Shown one piece after another: positions 23,354 through 30,211 of a DNA stretch of 32,973 nt. The position numbers and the translations under genes are program-made. The notes beneath the pieces are model-generated. The model was not told the origin of the DNA and made no database searches. It saw only the letters and a list, made by a program, of their open reading frames with translations. Origin of the DNA: a bacterium. GTDB taxonomy: Bacteria > Bdellovibrionota_C > UBA2361 > RFPC01. The DNA lies in NCBI GenBank assembly GCA_022763385.1, contig JALEGQ010000143.1, positions 1 through 32,973 on the forward strand, written 5' to 3'. Position 1 is the stretch's first letter; every line of letters starts with the position of its first letter.

Positions 23354-25627
23354 ATGGCAGTTGCGAACAAGAAAAAGAAGATCTTCGACAAGCGCTACGA
23401 GATCCTCTCGATACTCGGCCGTGGATCGAGAAGTGTCGTCTATCACGCAAAGTACATCGATGGTGAGCGAGAAGAGGTCGCACTCAAAGTTCTTCTCGAT
23501 AAGAGAGATGAGGTGTTTCCAAGTGACCTCCTGCGAAAGGAAGCACTGGCGATGGTCTCTTCACGCCACAAGTACGTTATCCGCCTCGATGATTTTCACT
23601 CACTCGGCGATCTCTGCTACCTCACCATGGAACTCGCCAATGGCGGCGACCTGAGACGGTATCTCGAACGCAAGGGGGGAAAGCTTTCTGCAACACAGAC
23701 AGAGCTCTTCCTCCTGCAGGCGGCAGAGGCCCTCGACTTTATCCATAAAGCAGGAATCCTCCACCGCGATCTGAAACCGGAGAACATCCTCGTGGTGGAC
23801 GACCAGAGTATTCGGATCGGAGATTTCGGGGTGGCGATACTCCCCGGAGAGAAATCCTCTCTTGAAGAGCTGAGGACCGGTGTCGGGACGCTCGAATACC
23901 TCTCTCCGGAAGTACTCAATGGGGAGCCGTTCGATAAGCGCGCAGACCTCTACGCGCTCGGAATCACCTTTTACGAGCTTCTCGCTGGTGTTCATCCGTT
24001 CGCGGGGGCAACCCTTGCAGAGCAAGCAGGTTCTCAGATCCCCCCCTCGTATGTGCCGCTTTCCGAGCGGGAGCCCGATGCTCCAGCCCACCTCTTGAGC
24101 GCGATCACGACGTTGATGAGTGTGGACCCGAATGAACGGTTCCAAAGTGCACGAGACCTCATTCAGGCCCTTGTCTCCTTTGATGTAAGCGGACTGGAAA
24201 AAGAGGCTGCCGGAAGTAAGGGCACGGCGAAGGAGAACGCCGCTCAACGCGGAACGTCCTCTTCAGCCAAAGCAGAGAGCGCCACCCCTCCAAAGGCGGA
24301 ACGTGCCTCTTCTCCCGGCGATAAAGATGTTGCCCCAAAGACGCCAGAGAAAGCTGCTCCCAAACCACCAGAAAAGGCAGTAACCGCACCGAGCGATCCT
24401 CCGCTGATGGGAGACGATGGAAATATTCTCTCATCCCCCTCTCCTTCTGCACCACCAGCGGCTCAAGAAGCAGCCCTTCGTCGAAAGGAGGAGGCTGCTC
24501 CTCACCCCCAGAAGGCGACTCAGGAGAAGGCGAAAGAGCCTGCCCGGCCAACGGGGAAAGGTGAAGCGTCCCGTCAGAAGTCCCCATTCCCGAAGCAGAG
24601 TTCTCAGGACGAGAAGACAACATCCAAAGGCTCCACGGCTGCAAAGGCTTCCACAACAGGAAGCACTACAACAGGAAGCACTGCTGCCGGAACGACTGCT
24701 GCGGAAACCACGCCCGCGGAACCTGCTGCTACCGGGAAGGGTTCTTCACAAGACTCCTCATCAGAGAACCCCACACGGAAGAACTCGAAGAACCGTGGCG
24801 AGGGTAAACCTTCACAGGCCATCCGACCATCATCGCCATCTTCACCGAGTACTGTTCCGTCAAAGGCAGACCTCTTCAAGCCCCGCTCTGAGCTCTCTCC
24901 AAAGGAGACCAAGCCGACTCCCCTCAAGAAGGCACCGAAGCCGCAGGCGGAAAAAGAGGCTAAGGGAGCCTCGACGACCGCCTCGAGCCCCGCTTCTGAT
25001 CACGGCAAAACTTCGCCAAAAAGCCCTTCATCCTCCTCAAAAAAATCAGGTGGAGAGGGTCTTTCCGGCGGGAAGCTCTTGTTTGGAGTCGTAGTGCTCG
25101 CTGGGATTGCCTACGGAGCAGCTTCCTTTCTCGGCGGCACTCCTGAAGAGGGAACCGCGAGTGAAGAGAAGGTCCCTGCCCTCGTTTCACAGACGGTCGA
25201 CCAAGATCTTCCTCAAAACCCAGCTTCTGACGGGGGATCTTTCGCCGCACCGTCCGGCAGCACTCAGAACCCCCCTCTTTTTGGCATACCGCAGGGTCCA
25301 CTCACTCAGGGAGAAGTGCTCCCCGGAGGGGTCTACTCTGGGGAACTCGTTCTTGGAAAGTCAAAAGAGAAGGTGCCGTTTTCCGTTATCTCACTCGAGA
25401 CATCGAAACAGCTCATTATCGCCATCGGGATTCACGGATTCACCCCGATCGTTGTTGATACAGCCGGGGCCACCTTCACCGGTGACGACAGTGGTGGTGG
25501 AGAACTTCGGGTCGCTTCAAAGGGCTTTCTCTTCACCCTCTCTTCGACCATCGAAGGTGATAATGTCACGGGAACGCTCTATAACGAGATCACCGGGGAG
25601 CGCTCCACCTGGAGGGCGGCGCCGTGA
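23354..25627 (+). CDS. Membrane Ser/Thr protein kinase with long Pro/Ala/Lys/Ser linker
   Basis: 757 residues. The Hanks-type kinase domain (about 16-280) is complete: Gly loop LGRGSRSVV (22-29), Lys45 in VALKVL, Glu63 of helix C, His137-Arg138-Asp139 in ILHRDLKPENILV, Asp157-Phe-Gly in IGDFGV, SPE at 184-186 and DLYALGITFYELLAGVHPF. Residues about 285-570 are a low-complexity linker of Pro, Ala, Lys, Ser and Thr with short repeats (TTGSTTTGSTAAGTT). One membrane helix lies near 574-594 (LLFGVVVLAGIAYGAASFLGG), leaving an external domain of about 160 residues that ends in beta-rich sequence (YSGELVLG, FTPIVVDT). It phosphorylates cytoplasmic targets in response to an external cue, by analogy with PknB-type kinases. 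Its stop overlaps the next gene (TGATG). Confidence 0.94.
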   Translation: MAVANKKKKIFDKRYEILSILGRGSRSVVYHAKYIDGEREEVALKVLLDKRDEVFPSDLLRKEALAMVSSRHKYVIRLDDFHSLGDLCYLTMELANGGDLRRYLERKGGKLSATQTELFLLQAAEALDFIHKAGILHRDLKPENILVVDDQSIRIGDFGVAILPGEKSSLEELRTGVGTLEYLSPEVLNGEPFDKRADLYALGITFYELLAGVHPFAGATLAEQAGSQIPPSYVPLSEREPDAPAHLLSAITTLMSVDPNERFQSARDLIQALVSFDVSGLEKEAAGSKGTAKENAAQRGTSSSAKAESATPPKAERASSPGDKDVAPKTPEKAAPKPPEKAVTAPSDPPLMGDDGNILSSPSPSAPPAAQEAALRRKEEAAPHPQKATQEKAKEPARPTGKGEASRQKSPFPKQSSQDEKTTSKGSTAAKASTTGSTTTGSTAAGTTAAETTPAEPAATGKGSSQDSSSENPTRKNSKNRGEGKPSQAIRPSSPSSPSTVPSKADLFKPRSELSPKETKPTPLKKAPKPQAEKEAKGASTTASSPASDHGKTSPKSPSSSSKKSGGEGLSGGKLLFGVVVLAGIAYGAASFLGGTPEEGTASEEKVPALVSQTVDQDLPQNPASDGGSFAAPSGSTQNPPLFGIPQGPLTQGEVLPGGVYSGELVLGKSKEKVPFSVISLETSKQLIIAIGIHGFTPIVVDTAGATFTGDDSGGGELRVASKGFLFTLSSTIEGDNVTGTLYNEITGERSTWRAAP

Positions 25628-26232
25628 TGCTGAACACCGTGATGCCAACCACCGTCAAGCGAAGTGATCCCCGAAGAAGTTTGTCTCAACGTGTGCTACT
25701 GGGCCTTCTCGTCGCCATGGTATCGCTCTTCCAGCTAGCAGCAGAAGAGAACTGTCTGGCGGAGATACGGTTTGTGCACGACTCCCGAGAGGTTCAACTC
25801 GGTGCACAGGGAACGGAAACGGACTTTACGGTGATCGTGACCGGCTTACACCGAAAAGATCTTCCACTCGATGTAGAAATGGTCCGAGACGGCGAACTCT
25901 TCCCGCTGATCGCGCTGCCAAAGGGATATACCTCACAGGAAGAACCGATCTATTCGTTCTCTACCTCAGCCCCCCGAGCGGGCTTTGTCTACCGATTCTC
26001 GGTTGAGAACGATGCGGGAGAAGTGGTGACTTCGGAATACTACTGGAGATTGCAACACTGCCAAGATCGACCGGGAGCACTCCACAAAGAGGAGATCGCC
26101 TCCAACGGAGAAGAACTCACCGTCGGAGAACTCGCCAAGCGTGCCCAAGATCTCGAAGAACAGCTCCTTCGACAAACCCTCGCTGAGAAGAGACTCCGCG
26201 CACTCAGCACCTTGCTAAGGAGGGGATCGTGA
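25627..26232 (+). CDS. Exported hypothetical protein A of the kinase operon
   Basis: 201 residues from ATG 25627, overlapping the kinase stop by 1 bp (TGATG), with GGAGG about 12 nt upstream. GTG 25624 is an alternative start. A basic N-terminus and a hydrophobic core (RVLLGLLVAMVSLFQLAA) form a signal peptide or anchor up to about residue 38. The exported middle part (residues about 40-140) looks like an immunoglobulin-like beta domain (DFTVIVTGL, DVEMVRDGELFPL, FVYRFSVENDAGEVVTSEYYW). The last 40 residues form a coiled coil (LAKRAQDLEEQLLRQTLAEKRLRAL). I do not recognise the family. The fold resembles the next protein, so the two may be related partners of the kinase's outer domain. Confidence 0.72.
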   Translation: MLNTVMPTTVKRSDPRRSLSQRVLLGLLVAMVSLFQLAAEENCLAEIRFVHDSREVQLGAQGTETDFTVIVTGLHRKDLPLDVEMVRDGELFPLIALPKGYTSQEEPIYSFSTSAPRAGFVYRFSVENDAGEVVTSEYYWRLQHCQDRPGALHKEEIASNGEELTVGELAKRAQDLEEQLLRQTLAEKRLRALSTLLRRGS

Positions 26233-26897
26233 GTCCTGTGCACGCACTTCACCGCAGTCACGCCCGCTTGCTTACCGGTCTTGTTGCTCTGATCGGTGTC
26301 CTGTTTGCGCCACTCCCTGGCATACGTGAGGCCTCTGCAGAGCATATCTCGCACATTTTTTTTGCGGGGGAGAAAGAGGTTCAAGCAGCCTACGGACTGC
26401 TCTATGTGGGAAAAACGACCCGGGAAGTACCAGCCACCTGGAGCTACGACGAAGACCGGGATGGAGTCCTCCTCTCTATCGAGATCCCTGAAGATCTCCC
26501 CCTCCAAAAGACTCTGGTCTCGGGGGTGATGATTGACGGCTCTTCCCAACTTCAACTCAGCCCTCTCACCATTGCGGATCTCAGTACCCCCACCGCCGTG
26601 GTACCGATATGCGAGAGAAGCACCCCTCTCGATCTTCCAGAGTCTCAACGAGGACTCTTTGAGCAACTGGTAGAGATTCGGCAGCGTCGGGTCCAGGTAT
26701 CTCGCCATAAACTCGAACGGATGTTTTCCGCTCCGCTCTTCGAACGGCTCCATGAACTTGAGAAGGGGTTTGACATCGGCAACGAAAAGCCGCTCTCCTT
26801 AGAGCTTCCGATGTCAGAACTCTCGGAACGGCTCGATACCCTTTTCCACGCCATTACCCGATATGAAATGTATACCAGCAACAAGCAGGAGCAGTGA
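26229..26897 (+). CDS. Exported hypothetical protein B of the kinase operon
   Basis: 222 residues from GTG 26229, overlapping the preceding stop by 4 bp (GTGA) with a strong SD (AAGGAGGGG). The signal peptide covers about residues 1-37 (LLTGLVALIGVLFAPLPG, then a likely cleavage near ASAEH). The mature part begins with a beta-like segment resembling that of protein A (SHIFFAGEKEVQAAYGLLYVGK, TWSYDEDRDGVLLSIEIPEDLPL) and ends in helices (LFEQLVEIRQRRVQVSRHKLERMF, SELSERLDTLFHAITRYEM). No known domain is recognised. Gene overlaps tie it to the kinase and protein A in one translation unit, suggesting that all three act on the same envelope process. Confidence 0.72.
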   Translation: MSPVHALHRSHARLLTGLVALIGVLFAPLPGIREASAEHISHIFFAGEKEVQAAYGLLYVGKTTREVPATWSYDEDRDGVLLSIEIPEDLPLQKTLVSGVMIDGSSQLQLSPLTIADLSTPTAVVPICERSTPLDLPESQRGLFEQLVEIRQRRVQVSRHKLERMFSAPLFERLHELEKGFDIGNEKPLSLELPMSELSERLDTLFHAITRYEMYTSNKQEQ

Positions 26898-27918
26898 AGA
26901 GTCATTGCATCCATGTTCCCCGCCCCCCTCGGCAACTCCCCTCCCCCTCCTCTCTCATCCATCTCACGTCCCTGCCCTCGACCGTACGCGGGTAGAGCAC
27001 TCCCTCTACAGCAAGAGACACCACTTCCGATACGATCTTGATCCGGCCGATAATGAGAAGACTCTTTTCGAGTACCTTTCGGAGAAACTTCCTCACATCT
27101 CCAAAGAGAGCTGGGAGGAACGTGCCGACTTCGGCGGGCTCTATCTCAATGGGATCCGAGTCTCAAGCGATCGACGACTCCCATCGAGGGGAAAGATCGA
27201 ATACTACGAACCGAAGTACGACTACCAAAACCCAGAAGAGGTATACGCTCCCTTCCACTCCGACTTCATTCTGTGGGAAGACTCACATCTCGCCTTTGTC
27301 TACAAGCCCCCGCAGCTCCCCACCCAGCCGAATCGTGAACAACGCCGCTTTTCGCTCCGAACGGCGTTAGAACAACACTACGGCCGGGCGGTACACATTC
27401 CCTCGCGGCTCGATACGGCCACAGCAGGGATCGTTCCGGTCAGTATCCACCGAGAGATGAATGAACCCCTCCAACGACTCTTCGAACGTCGGCTCGTATC
27501 CAAACGGTATCTCTGCGCCGTGGCCAACTCAGATTCTCTCACCGCGGCCTTTTCGTCTTCTTCGTCAGTGCAGGTCGCAGCCCCCATCGGGCAGAGCCCG
27601 TGCCACCCCGTTCTCCGCGAAGTATCTCCCGAAGATGGAGTAGAAGCACTCACCGAGTTTACCCTGCTCCCCTCGCCACCTCCCTCAGCGCCCTCCCGAC
27701 TCTTACTCGCAAAACCGATCACTGGGAGAACCCATCAGATCCGGGTGCATTGCGCCGCGTTCTTTGGCCCTATCATCGGGGATAGTTTTTACGGGGGGAG
27801 GGCTCACCCCTCCCTGCACCTGGCGTGCGTTCAGCTCTCACTGTTTCACCCGATCTCACCGGGCAAACTCACGGTCTCCCTCCCCGAGCACCTCACTCCG
27901 CCGTGGGCGCGCACCTGA
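26863..27918 (+). CDS. RluA-family RNA pseudouridine synthase
   Basis: Up to 351 residues. Isomerises uridine to pseudouridine in rRNA or tRNA. After an S4-like N-terminal part (NEKTLFEYLSEKLPHISKESWEERADFGGLYLNGIRVS) comes the catalytic domain, with HLAFVYKPPQLPTQP, the active-site loop SRLDTATAGIV (catalytic Asp near residue 184, in place of the usual HRLDxxTSG), LFERRLVSKRYLCAV and the conserved end LLAKPITGRTHQIRVHCA and GDSFYGG. The loop departs from consensus, with His to Ser and TSG to TAG, but keeps Arg-Leu-Asp. The start is doubtful: ATG 26863 overlaps the previous gene by 35 bp and has no SD, while TTG 26905 has AGGAG and GAAGAG nearby. The first 55 residues are Pro/Ser-rich and not family-like. 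Confidence 0.88.
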   Translation: MKCIPATSRSSEESLHPCSPPPSATPLPLLSHPSHVPALDRTRVEHSLYSKRHHFRYDLDPADNEKTLFEYLSEKLPHISKESWEERADFGGLYLNGIRVSSDRRLPSRGKIEYYEPKYDYQNPEEVYAPFHSDFILWEDSHLAFVYKPPQLPTQPNREQRRFSLRTALEQHYGRAVHIPSRLDTATAGIVPVSIHREMNEPLQRLFERRLVSKRYLCAVANSDSLTAAFSSSSSVQVAAPIGQSPCHPVLREVSPEDGVEALTEFTLLPSPPPSAPSRLLLAKPITGRTHQIRVHCAAFFGPIIGDSFYGGRAHPSLHLACVQLSLFHPISPGKLTVSLPEHLTPPWART

Positions 27919-27947
27919 TTGTTCGAGGGTCATAAGCGTGATATATC
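27919..27947 (+). promoter_or_regulatory. Candidate promoter for the lpdA cluster
   Basis: TTGTTC (27919-27924), 17-nt spacer, TATATC (27942-27947), starting right after the pseudouridine synthase stop. The spacing is ideal and the boxes only partly match consensus. A second possible -10 (TATAAG, 27973-27978) lies nearer the gene. Transcription would run through lpdA, lipB, E1 and E2. Confidence 0.35.
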
Positions 27948-28005
27948 TCCCTCAGTTCGGTGCCGAGTGCACTATAAGACTTTTCAAGAAGGGAGACACC
28001 TCACC

Positions 28006-29403
28006 ATGGCATCAGAGAAGAAGGATCTCATTGTACTCGGTTCGGGACCGGGTGGTTATGTAGCGGCTATTCGAGCGGCGCAGCTCGGGCGCTCGGTGTC
28101 GATTATCGAGAAGGAAGATCTCGGTGGGGTCTGCCTCAACTGGGGATGCATCCCATCCAAGTCTCTTCTCAGGGCAGCCCAACTCTATCACGACATGGAT
28201 CGAGCAGATGAGTTCGGCTTCACCACCTCGGAGGTCAAGGTCGACTTCCCAAAGGTGATTAACCGCTCTCGTGATGTGGCCGGCAAGCTCTCGGGCGGGG
28301 TGAGTTACCTCATGAAGAAGAACAAGGTGGAGGTCATCAAGGGAACTGGGACACTCGACAGCGGAAACCGTATTCACGTTCGTGATGAGGCGGGGAAGAG
28401 CATGACCTATCAGTATGCGGATATCATTATCGCAACGGGCGCGAGAGCTCGGACTCTCCCGGGAGTCGAGATTGACGGCGATGTCCTTCACACCTACCGC
28501 ACCGCGCTCGAATACCGGCGGCAACCACAAAAGCTCCTCGTGATCGGTGCCGGTGCGATCGGAATCGAATTCGCCTACTTTTTCTCAACTCTCGGCACCC
28601 AAGTCACCGTGGTTGAGATGGCTCCCCAAATTCTCCCCGTTGAGGATGGAGAGATCTCGAAAGGCCTCGAGAAAGTCCTCACCAAACGGGGGATGACCAT
28701 CAAAACCGGTTGCTCGGTGGAAGACCTCAAGGTATCGGGCAAAACCCTTACGGCAACTCTCCGGAGCGGAGACAAGAGTGAGCGGTGGAGCGGGGACTGC
28801 GGACTCCTCGCGATCGGAGTTGTCCCGAACACTGATGGAATTGGATTAGAAAACGTCGGCATCACCCCTGAGCGGGGATTTCTGATGGTTGATGAGTACA
28901 TGCGAACGAGTGTCCCGAACCACTTTGCGATCGGTGACATCGTTCCCGGACCACAACTCGCTCACAAGGCGAGTCATGAGGGAATCATCGCGGCAGAGGC
29001 CGCCTGTGACCAGGCCCATACGGCGATGGACTACAGCAACATCCCGAGCTGTACCTACTGTCAACCGCAGGTCGCTTCGGTAGGCCTCACAGAGCAGGCG
29101 TGCAAAGAAAAGGGGATAGAGTACCGCATCGGGAAGATTCCGTTCTCCGCCATCGGAAAGGCGATCGCTATCGGAGAACCGGAGGGGATGATTAAGGTGA
29201 TTATCGACAAGGATATCGGAGAAGTTCTCGGGGTCCATATCTTACACAGTGAAGCGACGGAGCTTATCGCTGAGGCAGCCATAATCCGTTCTCACGAAGG
29301 GATCGCAGCGAGTGTGAAGGAAACGATTCACCCTCACCCAACCCTCTCAGAATCAGTCATGGAGGCGATGGCGGCAGCACTCGGTGAACCGATCAACTTT
29401 TAA
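28006..29403 (+). CDS. lpdA: Dihydrolipoyl dehydrogenase (E3)
   Basis: 465 residues from ATG 28006, with GGGAG upstream. The frame is open a further 29 codons upstream, but that part is not family-like. It reoxidises dihydrolipoyl groups of 2-oxoacid dehydrogenase complexes, passing electrons through FAD to NAD+. The FAD fold LGSGPGGYVAAIRAA is followed by the redox disulfide GGVCLNWGCIPSK (Cys43 and Cys48), the NAD-binding GAGAIGIEFAYFFSTLG, the second FAD motif HFAIGDIVPGPQLAHKA, and the C-terminal His in HPHPTLSE that completes the partner subunit's active site. Length and motifs are complete. It heads the cluster lpdA-lipB-E1-E2, and lipB overlaps its end by 20 bp. Confidence 0.97.
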   Translation: MASEKKDLIVLGSGPGGYVAAIRAAQLGRSVSIIEKEDLGGVCLNWGCIPSKSLLRAAQLYHDMDRADEFGFTTSEVKVDFPKVINRSRDVAGKLSGGVSYLMKKNKVEVIKGTGTLDSGNRIHVRDEAGKSMTYQYADIIIATGARARTLPGVEIDGDVLHTYRTALEYRRQPQKLLVIGAGAIGIEFAYFFSTLGTQVTVVEMAPQILPVEDGEISKGLEKVLTKRGMTIKTGCSVEDLKVSGKTLTATLRSGDKSERWSGDCGLLAIGVVPNTDGIGLENVGITPERGFLMVDEYMRTSVPNHFAIGDIVPGPQLAHKASHEGIIAAEAACDQAHTAMDYSNIPSCTYCQPQVASVGLTEQACKEKGIEYRIGKIPFSAIGKAIAIGEPEGMIKVIIDKDIGEVLGVHILHSEATELIAEAAIIRSHEGIAASVKETIHPHPTLSESVMEAMAAALGEPINF

Positions 29404-30127
29404 CGGGGAGACCCCCTCAGAGAGCCTCCCGCTGCTTCCCCTTCACCTCATCCGGAAATACGGGCTGGAGTACGGAGAGGCACTTGAACTCCAACACCAG
29501 TGGTGCTCAGAGATTCAGGCGGGCAATCGCCCACAGACCCTCCTGCTGTGTGAACACCCACCGGTGATCACCTACGGCAAGAGCGCTTCACCGAAGAGCT
29601 TGCTCTCTTCGAAGGAGACCCTTTCGGAAGAAGGGATCGCCCTCTGTCAGATCGGAAGAGGGGGAGACTTTACCTACCACGGACCAGGACAACTGATCGC
29701 CTACCCCCTGCTCGATCTCCGAACCCGAAAACGTGACGTGGGATGGTATATGCGAGGTCTGGAACAGGCAGTGATTCAAACCCTGGCACCGTACACAGAC
29801 CGGGCCGTACGGATACCTGATCGAACCGGGGTCTTTCTCAGTGCGGCTCCCACTCAAAAGGGAGAGGCCACTCCTCGCTACCAGAAAATCTGCTCTATCG
29901 GTGTTCGATTCTCACGGTGGTGCAGCACCCACGGACTTGCCCTGTACCTCACTGACCAGAGTCACGGATTTCGTCACCTCCTCCCGTGCGGATACGAAGA
30001 TATTGACGTTGTTTCTTGCGAAGATCTCGAAGAGATACCTCGTCGCACTGACCTCGAACGAGAACTTATCGAGCAATTCTGTCATGTTTTCCACTACGCC
30101 CCAGAGAGCGACCTTCGCTCATCGTGA
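29384..30127 (+). CDS. lipB: Lipoyl(octanoyl) transferase LipB
   Basis: 247 residues from GTG 29384, overlapping lpdA by 20 bp. It moves octanoyl groups from acyl carrier protein to the lipoyl domains of E2 proteins, before sulfur insertion by LipA. Family motifs are LLLCEHPPVITYGKSA, the signature GRGGDFTYHGPGQLIAYPLLDL, the catalytic Lys168 (YQKICSIGVRFSRWCSTHGLALYL) and the catalytic Cys202 (LLPCGYED). Length is normal. The gene sits between the E3 and E1 genes, so the enzyme that primes the E2 lipoyl domain is made with its client complex. LipA is not in the window. Confidence 0.95.
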   Translation: MNRSTFNGETPSESLPLLPLHLIRKYGLEYGEALELQHQWCSEIQAGNRPQTLLLCEHPPVITYGKSASPKSLLSSKETLSEEGIALCQIGRGGDFTYHGPGQLIAYPLLDLRTRKRDVGWYMRGLEQAVIQTLAPYTDRAVRIPDRTGVFLSAAPTQKGEATPRYQKICSIGVRFSRWCSTHGLALYLTDQSHGFRHLLPCGYEDIDVVSCEDLEEIPRRTDLERELIEQFCHVFHYAPESDLRSS

Positions 30128-30211
30128 ACGCCTTTTTGTTTGCGCGAACATAAGGATCTGTGATGGAATCGGCGAGGTTTTTTTGAGACGGCATCTTGAG
30201 GAGTAGTGTGT

